A stretch of 9,289 nucleotides of DNA from assembly GCA_002429165.1 (NCBI GenBank), contig DIYV01000019.1:23279-32567 (forward strand). The letters run 5' to 3'. Position 1 is the first letter of the stretch; the number at the start of each line of letters is the position of its first letter. Source of the DNA: Gallionella sp. UBA6045 (lineage in GTDB: Bacteria > Pseudomonadota > Gammaproteobacteria > Burkholderiales > Gallionellaceae). Of the stretch, positions 1 through 7,219 are shown in pieces. The position numbers and the translations under genes were made by a program. The notes below the pieces were generated by a model. It worked only from the letters and a program-made list of their open reading frames with translations, was not told the origin of the DNA and made no database searches.

Positions 1-384
1 TACCAGATGGTCGGTGCCATCCCCGGCGATGTGAAGATGCACGACAAGCCCATCGGACGCGGTTACGTGCATCTCAAGGAAGATACAGCGCATCCCTGGC
101 CGCGCCCCAGTGCACCGGCGAAACAGATCAAGGCGCACGAATTCCACTATTCCAGCCTGGAGAATCTTCCGCCGGAAACCCGCTTTGCTTACCATGTCGA
201 GCGTGGCTACGGCATAGACGGAAACAGGGACGGGCTTGTCCTGCACAACATGCTGGCCTCATACACCCATTTGCGCACCATAGGAAGTTGCTACTGGGCG
301 ACCCGTTTTGTCGCATTTATTCAACGACAGCTGGAACTGCGCAGGCAATTCGAATCTTCAAATTCCAACCGGCAGAAAATATGA
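1..384 (+). CDS. dsrN: CobB/CbiA-family amidotransferase, C-terminal part; probably DsrN siroheme amidase
   Basis: This is the last 127 residues of a gene entering from the left; the frame is open from base 1. Visible pieces fit the C-terminal glutamine-amidotransferase domain of cobyrinate a,c-diamide synthases: a GAIPGD stretch near residue 5, GRGYV near residue 20, HEFHYS near residue 46, and LASYTHLR with the domain's conserved histidine near residue 90. The family transfers glutamine-derived ammonia to tetrapyrrole carboxylates using ATP. DsrN is the branch proposed to amidate siroheme for dissimilatory sulfite reductase in sulfur oxidisers. Assignment to DsrN rather than cobalamin CobB rests mainly on cysG lying two genes downstream, plus remembered resemblance of the GRGYV-HPWP region; no cobalamin gene is visible. 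It overlaps the next gene by four bases (ATGA at 381). The active-site cysteine would lie outside the window. Family assignment is firm; the DsrN label is an inference. Confidence 0.7.
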   Translation, partial: YQMVGAIPGDVKMHDKPIGRGYVHLKEDTAHPWPRPSAPAKQIKAHEFHYSSLENLPPETRFAYHVERGYGIDGNRDGLVLHNMLASYTHLRTIGSCYWATRFVAFIQRQLELRRQFESSNSNRQKI

Positions 385-980
385 CAAATAAACATTATCA
401 GGCGGCCATCGCCGCCTTCGATCAGGCCAATTCACAAGACCCTAACAAGGAGATAGCCGATGGCAGGGAGTATCCCAAGGAACTGCTCTATGCGCAGCGC
501 ATGAGCGACATGCAGGAACGTTACGTCCCCGATGCTTCTGAGGCGGTAAAGCTTGCAGTACGCGCCCAGCACATCCAGCGCTGGAAGATACCGCGCAGCA
601 AGTTTCCCATGGACAAGGAGGGCTATCTGCAATGGCGCACCGGGCTGTACAAGTTTCACGCAGAGACCGCCGGGCGCATCATGCAGGATGCCGGATATGA
701 CGAAGTGATGATAGACCGCGTAAAGAAAATCGTAAGCAAGAAAGGGTTGAAGGTCAATCCGGAGACGCAGTTGATGGAAGATGTGGTCGATCTGGTGTTC
801 ATCGAACATTACCTGGTCGGATTTGTCGCACAACACCCCGAGTATGACGAAGCGAAATGGATACCGATCATCCGCAAGACCTGGCAGAAGATGTCGGCGC
901 ATGCCCATGAATTCGCGCTGGCGGGCAAGATCAAGCTGCCGGAAGCGCTGGTGCCGCTGATTCTGAAAGCGGTACAGTAA
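381..980 (+). CDS. DUF4202 domain protein of unknown function
   Basis: A 199-residue soluble protein with no signal peptide or membrane segment, which I recognise as the DUF4202 family; no biochemical role is known to me. The start at 381 is chosen because it forms an ATGA overlap with the upstream gene, implying translational coupling. An in-frame start at 288 would add 31 residues lying wholly inside that gene. Polar residues cluster in an otherwise helical chain: H64 and R67-W68 in AQHIQRW, W85-R86 in LQWRTGL, H93 in KFHAE, E133-D134 and D137 in MEDVVDLVF, then E142-H143. Spaced His and acidic residues of this kind suggest metal binding and loosely recall HD-type hydrolases, although the second histidine is followed by Ala rather than Asp. 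Its position between a siroheme-amidase candidate and siroheme synthase suggests a role in siroheme or sulfite-reductase maturation. That role is inference only. Confidence 0.8.
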   Translation: MTNKHYQAAIAAFDQANSQDPNKEIADGREYPKELLYAQRMSDMQERYVPDASEAVKLAVRAQHIQRWKIPRSKFPMDKEGYLQWRTGLYKFHAETAGRIMQDAGYDEVMIDRVKKIVSKKGLKVNPETQLMEDVVDLVFIEHYLVGFVAQHPEYDEAKWIPIIRKTWQKMSAHAHEFALAGKIKLPEALVPLILKAVQ

Positions 981-982
981 TA

Positions 983-2377
983 ATGGATTATCTACCCATC
1001 TTCGCCGATGTCCGTAACAAGCTGTGCCTGGTGGTGGGCGGCGGCGCGGTTGGCAAGCGCAAGGCAGGCGTGTTGCTGGAGGCGGGAGCGAATGTGCGCG
1101 TGGTCGCGCCGCAGATCGAACCTGAGCTCGCGGAACAGGTAGGTATAAATGCGATCGTAGCGCGTTTCGATGCGCAGCATCTCGAAGGTATCACGCTGGT
1201 CATTGCGGCGACCAATGACCGCAGTGTCAATCGGCAAGTCTCCGAGTTGGCCCGCGCGCGCAACATCCCGGTGAATGTGGTGGACGACCCCGAGCTGTGC
1301 AGCTTCATCATGCCCGCCATCCTGGACCGATCGCCGCTGATGGTGGCTTTCTCCAGCGGCGGTGCCTCGCCGGTGCTGACCCGCATGATGCGCGGCAGAC
1401 TGGAGACCATGATCCCGCAGAACTACAGCCTCCTTGCCGGATTCGCGGAACGCTACCGTGAGCTGGTCAAGCAGCGCGTCACCAATCCGGCGAAGCGTCG
1501 CATCTTCTGGGAGAACGTGCTGGAAGGCGTGATCGCCGAGAAGGTGCTGAGCGGCGATGAAATCAGCGCTGAAGCGATGCTGCTGCAGATGCTGGCGAGC
1601 GAGGACAATATCCTGCGCGGCGAAGTGTATCTGGTTGGTGCGGGTCCCGGAGATCCGGATCTGCTGACTTTTCGCGCCCTGCGTTTGATGCAGAAGGCCG
1701 ACGTGGTGGTTTACGACAATCTGGTATCCAAGCCGATCGTCGACATGACACGACGCGATGCGGAGCGCATCTATGTCGGCAAGAAGCGCGACGATCATAC
1801 CTTGCGGCAGGAGGAGATCAATGAGTTGCTGGTGCGCTTGGCCAAACAAGGCCAGCGCGTATTGCGCCTCAAGGGCGGCGACCCGTTCATTTTCGGGAGG
1901 GGTGGCGAAGAGATCGAGACCCTGGCTGCGCAAGGCATCCCGTTCCAGGTTGTTCCGGGCATCACCGCCGCCTCGGGCGTATCCGCCTATGCGGGCATTC
2001 CGCTGACACACCGCGATCATGCACAATCGTGCATATTTGTTACCGGTCACCTGAAAGACGGCAGCATGAATCTCGACTGGGAGGCGCTGGCCCGCCCGAA
2101 ACAAACCATCGTGGTTTACATGGGGCTGCACGGGCTGGCAACACTATGTGCCGAACTCGTTGCCCACGGTTTGCCTAGCGATACTCCCATCGCGATCGTG
2201 CAGCAGGGCACCACAAAAAATCAGCGTGTCGTTACCGGCACGCTCGCGACATTGCCCGGAAAAGCAGAAGTTGAACAGCTGCATGCGCCGACTTTGATCA
2301 TCGTCGGCGGTGTCGTCACGCTCAGGCGGAAATTGTCCTGGTTCAACCCCGAAAATCCGGAAGAAACGAAAAGTTAA
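983..2377 (+). CDS. cysG: Siroheme synthase CysG, bifunctional
   Basis: A 464-residue trifunctional enzyme that turns uroporphyrinogen III into siroheme in the cytoplasm: two SAM-dependent methylations, NAD-dependent dehydrogenation of precorrin-2, and ferrochelation. The N-terminal CysG-B part carries the nucleotide-binding loop GGGAVGKRK (19-27), D101 (equivalent of enterobacterial D104) in NVVDDP, and S125 (equivalent of S128) in SSGGASPVL. The C-terminal SUMT part starts near residue 213 with [12 protein letters not shown] (loop 219-224). It continues with D245 (D248 equivalent) in [10 protein letters not shown]267 (K270 equivalent), [16 protein letters not shown] (295-310) and VPGITAASG (324-332). 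Length matches the full fusion, and nothing is missing. Only two bases separate it from the DUF4202 stop, so it is almost certainly cotranscribed. Next to a dsrN-like gene, its siroheme would feed DsrAB; use by assimilatory sulfite or nitrite reductase is not excluded. Confidence 0.97.
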   Translation: MDYLPIFADVRNKLCLVVGGGAVGKRKAGVLLEAGANVRVVAPQIEPELAEQVGINAIVARFDAQHLEGITLVIAATNDRSVNRQVSELARARNIPVNVVDDPELCSFIMPAILDRSPLMVAFSSGGASPVLTRMMRGRLETMIPQNYSLLAGFAERYRELVKQRVTNPAKRRIFWENVLEGVIAEKVLSGDEISAEAMLLQMLASEDNILRGEVYLVGAGPGDPDLLTFRALRLMQKADVVVYDNLVSKPIVDMTRRDAERIYVGKKRDDHTLRQEEINELLVRLAKQGQRVLRLKGGDPFIFGRGGEEIETLAAQGIPFQVVPGITAASGVSAYAGIPLTHRDHAQSCIFVTGHLKDGSMNLDWEALARPKQTIVVYMGLHGLATLCAELVAHGLPSDTPIAIVQQGTTKNQRVVTGTLATLPGKAEVEQLHAPTLIIVGGVVTLRRKLSWFNPENPEETKS

Positions 2378-2410
2378 ATATCCGTACTTAAACGCGCTGG
2401 GGAGGAGAGC

Positions 2411-3322
2411 ATGATGAACAAATTGTTACTCAATAAATTTTTATTATTGGCTTTGCTGCTGTTGGGTATAAGTAATGCGATGGCCGATGATGTAAAATTG
2501 AAACCGTTCATACTTGCTTCAAAAGGCGCTGGGACGGTTGCAGAAAAAACCGATCAGGCGAAAGCGGCATTGGTTGCGGGAGGATTTACCGTTGTCGGTG
2601 ATTATTCGCCGTATGCCGATGCCGAGATCCTGATTGTCACCAACGACGAGCTGAAAAAGAATGCCGCAGCCTCGGAACACGGCGGATTCGGCGCGGTGCA
2701 AAGGGTTGCGATCACCAAATCAGGCAATGAAGTGCAAGTGAGCTATACCAATCCCGTTTACATGGCGAATGTGTACCGTATGAATGGCGACTTGAGCGGC
2801 GTTGCCGCAAAATTGGCCTCCACGCTGGGCAAGATAGAAGAGTTTGGTTCGGAAAAGGGGCTGACCGCGAGCCAGGCGCGCAAATACCATTACATGTTCG
2901 GCATGGAATATTTCGACGAACCCAGTGTATTGGCTGAATATCCCAGCTACGAAGAGGCTGTCCGGTCGGTTGATGCGAAACTGAGCGTCAACAAGAACGG
3001 CGTAACCAAAGTCTATCGCGTGGATATACCCGGCAAGAAGGAGTCCGTGTTCGGTGTCGCACTTAAAGCCCAGACCGTAGCCGATGATTATATGGACGAT
3101 CGTTTCATCATGAGCGAAATCGACTTCCACGTTATCAGATCCACCGCCCATTTACCCTACGAGGTTTTGGTTTCGGGCAACAAGGTCTATGCGTTGTATG
3201 CCCGCTTTCGTATTGCAATCAATTTTCCCGATTTGAGCATGATGGGAAGTCACAGCTTTATGAACATCATGAAAACGCCGAATGCGATTCGTGATGTTCT
3301 GCAAAAGACGGTACAGAAGTAG
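2411..3322 (+). CDS. Exported protein of unknown function upstream of the bc1 genes (DUF302-like character)
   Basis: A 303-residue protein with a clear Sec signal peptide: two lysines, a leucine-rich core at about 11-20, and an AMA cleavage site after A25. The mature protein should be periplasmic. It contains no cysteine, so it binds no c-type heme and forms no disulfide. I do not recognise it with certainty. Two similar halves can be suspected: residues 27-135 include an AALVAGGFTVVGDY stretch and an SYTNPVYMANVYRM stretch, and residues 160-303 include LPYEVLVSG and RFRIAINFPD. These resemble the alternating strand/helix pattern of DUF302-type domains, but weakly. The C-terminal part is rich in methionine (DLSMMGSHSFMNIMK). 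A strong Shine-Dalgarno (GGGAGGAG, 2400-2407) fixes the start at 2411, though the adjacent ATG at 2414 is possible. It sits 33 bases after cysG and 62 bases before petA, so it could be cotranscribed with either; a bc1 accessory role is inference. Confidence 0.8.
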   Translation: MMNKLLLNKFLLLALLLLGISNAMADDVKLKPFILASKGAGTVAEKTDQAKAALVAGGFTVVGDYSPYADAEILIVTNDELKKNAAASEHGGFGAVQRVAITKSGNEVQVSYTNPVYMANVYRMNGDLSGVAAKLASTLGKIEEFGSEKGLTASQARKYHYMFGMEYFDEPSVLAEYPSYEEAVRSVDAKLSVNKNGVTKVYRVDIPGKKESVFGVALKAQTVADDYMDDRFIMSEIDFHVIRSTAHLPYEVLVSGNKVYALYARFRIAINFPDLSMMGSHSFMNIMKTPNAIRDVLQKTVQK

Positions 3323-3373
3323 CGAGCCGGGTTGCAAGATTCATGAATAAGTAATGTGGCAAATTTTATAATC

Positions 3374-3378
3374 AGGAG
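3374..3378 (+). promoter_or_regulatory. Ribosome binding site deciding the petA start
   Basis: AGGAG lies immediately against the ATG at 3379 and six bases before the ATG at 3385. Only the second spacing is functional, so petA should begin at 3385. Confidence 0.7.
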
Positions 3379-3384
3379 ATGGTA

Positions 3385-3903
3385 ATGTCTGAAAGCGATA
3401 CATTGGGTGATTCGAAACGCCGCAATTTCCTAATTAAAGTGACCACGGTTGTCGGAGGAGCAGGCGCTGCAGCGGTGTGCGTGCCTTTTGTAGCAAGCAT
3501 GAATCCGAGCTCGGATGTGTTGGCCAAGGCCACGACAGAAGCCGATCTGTCCGGAATTCCGGTAGGCGGGGTGCATACCGTTGCCTGGCAGGGCAAGCCG
3601 GTATTTATTTTTCATCGCGACCCGGAGGAAATAAAGGCGATGGAAGCTTCCGATGGCGGATTCGATCCGGAGCCGGACCAACAGAGGGTAAAGCGGCCGG
3701 AATGGCTGGTCGTGATCGGTATCTGCACGCATCTGGGTTGCGTCCCGAACAAGGAAGGTCCGGGATGGACATGCCATTGCCATGGCAGCCAGTATGACGA
3801 CAGCGGACGGGTCGTGCGCGGTCCGGCGCCGCGTAATCTGGCGGTGCCCCCATACTATTTCGTGGCGGACAACAAGATCCTTATCGGAAAATCAAAAGCA
3901 TAA
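3385..3903 (+). CDS. petA: Cytochrome bc1 complex Rieske iron-sulfur subunit
   Basis: A 172-residue Rieske [2Fe-2S] protein of the ubiquinol:cytochrome c oxidoreductase; it takes the first electron from quinol at the Qo site and passes it to cytochrome c1. Numbering is from the ATG at 3385. A twin-arginine motif (KRRNFL, R12-R13) precedes one hydrophobic anchor at about 19-37, as expected for Tat export with an uncleaved anchor. Cluster box 1 is CTHLGC (114-119) and box 2 is CHCHGS (130-135). C114, H116, C130 and H133 would be the ligands, and C119-C132 the disulfide. The proline usual in box 2 (CPCHGS) is replaced by H131. GPAP follows, as in the family. The ATG at 3379 directly abuts the AGGAG at 3374-3378, whereas 3385 has a proper six-base spacer. 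It leads the operon petA-petB-petC; petB starts nine bases after its stop. Confidence 0.96.
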   Translation: MSESDTLGDSKRRNFLIKVTTVVGGAGAAAVCVPFVASMNPSSDVLAKATTEADLSGIPVGGVHTVAWQGKPVFIFHRDPEEIKAMEASDGGFDPEPDQQRVKRPEWLVVIGICTHLGCVPNKEGPGWTCHCHGSQYDDSGRVVRGPAPRNLAVPPYYFVADNKILIGKSKA

Positions 3904-3912
3904 GAGGCGACC

Positions 3913-5169
3913 ATGACAAACAAAACCATTAATTGGATAGACCGGCGATTCCCATTCAGCAGTTTCGTCAAACATGATTTAACCGAATATCCAACCCCGC
4001 GCAATCTCAGCTACTGGTGGAATTTCGGTTTTCTGGCAGGTTTCGTGCTGGTACTGCAGGTGGCCACCGGTGTCTTTCTGGCCATGCACTACAAGGCGGA
4101 TGCTGGGCTGTCGTTTGACTCGGTACAGCACATCATGCGCGACGTCAATTACGGCTGGTTGTTGCGCTTCATGCACGCCACCGGTGCGTCTGCTTTCTTC
4201 CTGGTGATTTATATTCATATGGCGCGCACGCTCTATTACGGCTCCTACCGCGCACCGCGCGAGCTGATGTGGTGGACCGGACAGGGATTGCTGCTGCTGT
4301 TGATGGCAACCGCTTTCATGGGCTATCTGTTGCCGTGGGGGCAAATGTCGTTCTGGGGCGCAACCGTGATCACCAATCTGTTTAAGGCCACGCCGTTTTA
4401 TGGTGAAGAAGTGGTTACATGGTTGCGCGGCGGCTTTTCCGTCGGCGATGCAACACTGACGCGCTTCTTCTCGCTTCACTATTTGTTGCCGTTTCTGATC
4501 CTCGGCGGCGTGGCGGTGCACCTGATCGCACTGCATACCGTCAAGAGCAGCAATCCGAGCGGCATCGATCTGGCAGCCAAGGACAACATCCCATTCCATC
4601 CGTATTTCACAAGCAAGGACTTCTACGGTCTGGGCATATTCTTGATCGTATATTGCCTGTTTGTATTCTTTTTGCCGAACAGTCTGATGGAACCCGCCAA
4701 CAACATTCCGGCCAATCCGATGCAAACCCCGACGCATATCGTACCTGAATGGTATTTCCTGCCGTTCTATGCGATTTTGCGCTCGGTGCCGGATCTGGTC
4801 GGCGGTGTGGTGGCGATGGGACTTTCGGTGATGATGTTTGCGTTCATGCCGTTTCTGGACCGGTCCCGCATTCCCGGTGGTGCAAGTAACCGTCCAATGG
4901 TCAAGTTGGGTTTTTACCTTTTTCTTATAAACATGCTGGTGCTGGGTTATGTCGGTGCGACCCCACCGTCCAATCAGACTATCCTGATAGGGCGGGTTGC
5001 GACACTTTTCTATTTCGGCTCGTTCTTCCTGATTCCGTTCATATCCAAAGCCGAAGAGCGCTGGTTGATCAAGCGCGGTCTTCCCGCAGAATTGAAAGAA
5101 TTGATGGAGAGGGAAGCCAGAGAAAAAATCGATTTGCCGCCGCACCGTCGTGCTGGAGACGACAAATGA
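3913..5169 (+). CDS. petB: Cytochrome b subunit of the bc1 complex
   Basis: A 418-residue integral membrane protein, full length for proteobacterial cytochrome b, holding both quinone sites and two b hemes. Eight transmembrane helices can be placed at about 34-57, 80-106, 118-139, 183-208, 236-255, 290-314, 331-348 and 358-378. Heme ligands are H88 and H102 in helix B and H189 and H203 in helix D, both pairs with the bc1-type spacing of 14. The Qo-site PEWY motif is at 278-281, followed by FLPFYAILR. The chain is unsplit, so it is a true bc1-type cytochrome b rather than the b6/subunit IV pair. The C-terminal tail after residue 380 is charged and cytoplasmic. The Shine-Dalgarno AAGAGG at 3902-3907 overlaps the petA stop. 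The 3' end overlaps petC by ATGA at 5166, giving translational coupling. Confidence 0.98.
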   Translation: MTNKTINWIDRRFPFSSFVKHDLTEYPTPRNLSYWWNFGFLAGFVLVLQVATGVFLAMHYKADAGLSFDSVQHIMRDVNYGWLLRFMHATGASAFFLVIYIHMARTLYYGSYRAPRELMWWTGQGLLLLLMATAFMGYLLPWGQMSFWGATVITNLFKATPFYGEEVVTWLRGGFSVGDATLTRFFSLHYLLPFLILGGVAVHLIALHTVKSSNPSGIDLAAKDNIPFHPYFTSKDFYGLGIFLIVYCLFVFFLPNSLMEPANNIPANPMQTPTHIVPEWYFLPFYAILRSVPDLVGGVVAMGLSVMMFAFMPFLDRSRIPGGASNRPMVKLGFYLFLINMLVLGYVGATPPSNQTILIGRVATLFYFGSFFLIPFISKAEERWLIKRGLPAELKELMEREAREKIDLPPHRRAGDDK

Positions 5170-5807
5170 ACAAATTCTTCATTTCATTGATGTTGTGCAG
5201 TTTTGTTTCGCCGGTATGGTCCGCGGAAGCGATGCTTGAAACTTTTAAAGTTGACACCGATCTGCCCGCCATTGCACGCGGCGTCGATGACCTGATGAAC
5301 AACTGCCACAGTTGCCACAATCTGAAGTACGTCACCTATCTGGACCTTGCCAAACTGGGCATCGACAGGCAAAAGATCGACGGATGGCGCGGCGACCAGC
5401 CGATGGATGCGCCGCTTGCCAGTCTGATGTCCGACGAGGCGGCCATGCAATCGTTTAACCTGGTGCCGCCGGATCTGAGCTTGATGACCAAGGCCCGCGA
5501 GGGCGGGGCGAGCTACGTGTATTCCTACCTGCTGGGCTATTACAACACGCCGGACGGGGTGACCCACAATCACATCTTCCCCGCGACCAAGATGCCGGAT
5601 CCACTGGGAATGAGCACCACGACCGATCATGCCCAACGTGAAGAAATAAGGAAAACGGCACATGATATCGTGTCATTTCTCTCATGGGCGGCTGATCCGC
5701 ATGAACAGGAGCGGTACAGGCTGGGATATTATGTAATCGGATATCTGGTCATTTTGACGTTGTTGCTTTACTTTGTGAAAAAGCAAATCTGGTCGCGTCT
5801 CAAATAG
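5166..5807 (+). CDS. petC: Cytochrome c1 subunit of the bc1 complex
   Basis: A 213-residue membrane-anchored c-type cytochrome that accepts electrons from the Rieske protein and reduces periplasmic carriers. It has a Sec signal peptide (cleavage around residues 19-22), a heme-attachment motif CHSCH (C47, C50, H51) followed by NLKYV, and the family signature [11 protein letters not shown] (101-111). TYLLGYY-like c1 sequence lies near 120. M143 in ATKMPDPL is the likely sixth heme ligand. A single C-terminal anchor covers about 187-204 ([18 protein letters not shown]) and ends in a basic tail (KKQIWSRLK), which puts the heme domain in the periplasm. It is on the short side for bacterial c1 but lacks none of the core features. 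The ribosome-binding site GGAG (5155-5158) lies inside the end of petB, which it overlaps by four bases. Confidence 0.95.
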   Translation: MNKFFISLMLCSFVSPVWSAEAMLETFKVDTDLPAIARGVDDLMNNCHSCHNLKYVTYLDLAKLGIDRQKIDGWRGDQPMDAPLASLMSDEAAMQSFNLVPPDLSLMTKAREGGASYVYSYLLGYYNTPDGVTHNHIFPATKMPDPLGMSTTTDHAQREEIRKTAHDIVSFLSWAADPHEQERYRLGYYVIGYLVILTLLLYFVKKQIWSRLK

Positions 5808-5897
5808 AGAATGCCATACGGGAAGCGGCATTGTGTGATCGGCCGGCCAGAGAGCATATAAATATTTTTTCAGACAGTTATATCTAAGGAGTAAATC
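5808..5897 (+). other. Intergenic region between petC and the cytochrome gene
   Basis: These 90 bases are the longest gap in the window. They contain a six-base stem AATGCC/GGCATT (5810-5815 and 5827-5832, 11-base loop) just after the petC stop, not followed by a T run. A GGCCGGCC palindrome is at 5841-5848, followed by an AT-rich tract with TATAAA at 5857-5862. A -10-like element is plausible, but no good -35 lies at the right distance; TTGTGT at 5831 is 20 bases away. Neither terminator nor promoter is convincing. Confidence 0.3.
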
Positions 5898-6287
5898 ATG
5901 AAAAGCATAACTTTAGTGGGCAGTGTGATTTTTGCGCTGCTTTCTGTTCCTGTTCTGGCATCACCTATTCAGGGGCAGGGAGACATCAGCTACAGGAATG
6001 ATGTTTTCCCTATCCTGCATGATTATTGTTTGAACTGCCACGAGCCGGGAGGCAAGGGCTATGAAAAAAGCGGGTTGAATATGAGCACTTACCAGAGCCT
6101 GATGAAAGGTACCAAGTTCGGGTCTGTGATCAAGCCGGGAGACAGTTTTACCAGCATAATAATCCAGGTGATTGAAGGTCGTGTCCATGAATCCATCAAG
6201 ATGCCGTTTGGCATGAATGGTGGCTTGGCCAAGGATAAAATAGAGATATTGAAGAAATGGGTGGACCAGGGCGCCAAGAATAACTGA
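5898..6287 (+). CDS. Small exported cytochrome c with planctomycete-type c1 domain
   Basis: A 129-residue secreted monoheme cytochrome. The signal peptide ends at VLA (after A21). The mature chain begins with SYRNDVFPILHDYC, leading into the heme motif CLNCH (C44, C47, H48). It continues with SGLNMSTYQSLMKG, VIKPGDSFTS, KMPFG (M102, likely axial ligand) and a terminal EILKKWVDQGAKNN. This order (PIL..C..CH, SGL.m..y..l..G, i.PGd...S, MP, i..i..Wi..GA) is that of the planctomycete-type cytochrome c domain (PF07635 type), also common in proteobacteria. A very good Shine-Dalgarno (AAGGAG, 5886-5891, six-base spacer) precedes it. It lies 90 bases after petC, so it may be an independent unit or a distal cistron. 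As a soluble periplasmic cytochrome beside bc1 it is a candidate electron partner of cytochrome c1, but the specific partner is inference. Confidence 0.88.
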   Translation: MKSITLVGSVIFALLSVPVLASPIQGQGDISYRNDVFPILHDYCLNCHEPGGKGYEKSGLNMSTYQSLMKGTKFGSVIKPGDSFTSIIIQVIEGRVHESIKMPFGMNGGLAKDKIEILKKWVDQGAKNN

Positions 6288-6340
6288 GTGCCGGGAGCAC
6301 CTGAAAATCCGGAATCAAGGCAAGCAGGAAGGAGAAGTAT

Positions 6341-6916
6341 ATGTCAGCAGAGCTAATTGAAGCAGTGAGAACGGGTGACTTTGATTCTGCCCTCCGGATG
6401 TTGGCCGCCGGAGCTGATGTCAATTCGCGCGACAGCGAGGGTTCCTCGCTACTGATGCTGGCTTCCCACGCCGGTAATCTGGCTATGGTACTGGCTTTGA
6501 TCAAAGCCGGCGCGGAAGTCAATGCATGCGATGAACGCGGTTGGACGCCGCTGATGAAGGCGGCATATAACGCGGAGCTGGACCGGGGTTTTGCAGATGT
6601 GGTGCAGGCCCTGATCGACGCGGGAGCGAACGTGGAAATGCCCATCAGTTATGGTATCCGTCCCTTGATGCTGGCGGCAGGCTACGGTGAAACCGCGGTG
6701 GTCGAGACGCTGCTGAAAGCGGGAGCCGATGTCACCGCACGCAACGAGGGCGGGCTCACGGCACTCATGATGGTTAAGCAAAAACACTATGTGGATGTGA
6801 TCAATCTGCTGCATGAGGCGGAACGGGACGCAGGGGTCGGGGAGGGCAGTTGTTCCAGCAAAAACGAACCCGGGTCAAATGTAGTGACTTTTCTGAAACC
6901 TCTCAGCAAATCCTGA
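6341..6916 (+). CDS. Ankyrin-repeat protein, five repeats
   Basis: A 191-residue protein without signal peptide or membrane segment, so probably cytoplasmic. Nearly the whole chain is ankyrin repeats: about 2-34, 35-67, 68-105, 106-138 and 139-160. The typical cores are AAGADVNSRD, KAGAEVNACDERGWTPLM, DAGANVEM, RPLMLAAGYGETAVVETLL and KAGADVTARNEGGLTALM. The third repeat is about five residues longer than 33, with an insertion at AELDRGF. A polar C-terminal tail of about 30 residues follows (GVGEGSCSSKNEPGSN). Ankyrin repeats are protein-binding scaffolds; the partner is not deducible here. A strong ribosome-binding site (AAGGAG, 6329-6334, six-base spacer) sets the start. The 53-base gap after the cytochrome gene contains no convincing terminator, so cotranscription is possible. 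A 16-base perfect palindrome lies in its second repeat (6493-6508). Confidence 0.9.
   Translation: MSAELIEAVRTGDFDSALRMLAAGADVNSRDSEGSSLLMLASHAGNLAMVLALIKAGAEVNACDERGWTPLMKAAYNAELDRGFADVVQALIDAGANVEMPISYGIRPLMLAAGYGETAVVETLLKAGADVTARNEGGLTALMMVKQKHYVDVINLLHEAERDAGVGEGSCSSKNEPGSNVVTFLKPLSKS
6493..6508. repeat. 16-base perfect palindrome inside the ankyrin gene
   Basis: GGCTTTGA followed directly by its reverse complement TCAAAGCC, with no spacer. It encodes part of ALIKAGA in the second ankyrin repeat. Outside it the next pair fails and the following C-G pair matches. Confidence 0.9.
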
Positions 6917-6938
6917 CCGGCCAATATTTATTGAGCCC

Positions 6939-6953
6939 TGTTTGTATCAAACA
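6939..6953. repeat. Inverted repeat just upstream of the 75-aa gene
   Basis: TGTTTG and CAAACA flank a three-base centre TAT in the 50-base gap before the ATG at 6967. It could be an operator half-site pair or a small RNA hairpin; no T run follows, so it is not a typical terminator. Confidence 0.7.
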
Positions 6954-6966
6954 AAGAAAGATATAA

Positions 6967-7194
6967 ATGCCTTACTTCGTTTACAAGATATTTGAAAAGC
7001 CGATCCGTCATTTGGAAAAGCTGGAACAGCACGACACATTTCGCGAAGCATCTAACCGGGCCAAACAAATGCGCGTTGAACTTGCCAGTGATGCTGCATA
7101 CTCGATCAAAGTAATCTTTGCCGAAACGGAGTTGCACGCCGAGGATTTGCTCAATCAAGTACGCGAGCCGATCCATAATCCCCAGGACGATTGA
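6967..7194 (+). CDS. Small conserved-looking protein of unknown function, 75 aa
   Basis: A 75-residue protein that starts MPYFVYKIFEKP and continues with LEKLEQHDTFREASNRAKQMR (about 17-37), a strand-like SIKVIFAE (about 46-53) and a closing HAEDLLNQVREP. It has no cysteine, signal peptide or membrane segment. The strand-helix-strand-helix pattern and the acidic ending resemble short proteins I recall from other sulfur- and iron-oxidising proteobacteria, but I cannot name a family or function. The Shine-Dalgarno is weak (AAAGAAAG, 6954-6961), and the inverted repeat 6939-6953 ends 13 bases before the start codon. Protein-like composition in this frame, unlike the other frames, and its fit between same-strand genes support a real gene. 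Confidence 0.72.
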   Translation: MPYFVYKIFEKPIRHLEKLEQHDTFREASNRAKQMRVELASDAAYSIKVIFAETELHAEDLLNQVREPIHNPQDD

Positions 7195-7219
7195 ACAGGC
7201 ATGATTAATCCGACGAGTT

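Noticed and set aside
288..380. N-terminal extension of the DUF4202 protein starting at 288
   Set aside because: It would lie wholly inside the upstream coding region. The ATGA overlap at 381 is the typical coupled start.
2019..2034. ATGCAC/GTGCAT stem within cysG
   Set aside because: A six-base stem inside a conserved coding stretch; not unusual enough and no context supports a role.
992..2131. Long minus-strand open frame (379 codons) opposite cysG
   Set aside because: It is antisense to a gene with every catalytic residue in place, has no recognisable domain or ribosome site, and its His/Gln/Arg-rich composition is typical of a mirror frame.
3367..3372. Perfect TATAAT before petA as a promoter
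   Set aside because: Transcription would start near 3379, downstream of the AGGAG at 3374-3378, so the mRNA would lose its ribosome site. No -35 lies at the right distance.
3551..3562. CCGGAATTCCGG palindrome in petA
   Set aside because: A 12-base palindrome is expected about twice by chance in this length.
3979..5145. Long minus-strand open frame (388 codons) opposite petB
   Set aside because: Antisense shadow of cytochrome b; the polar His/Arg/Gln-rich translation mirrors hydrophobic codons and shows no domain.
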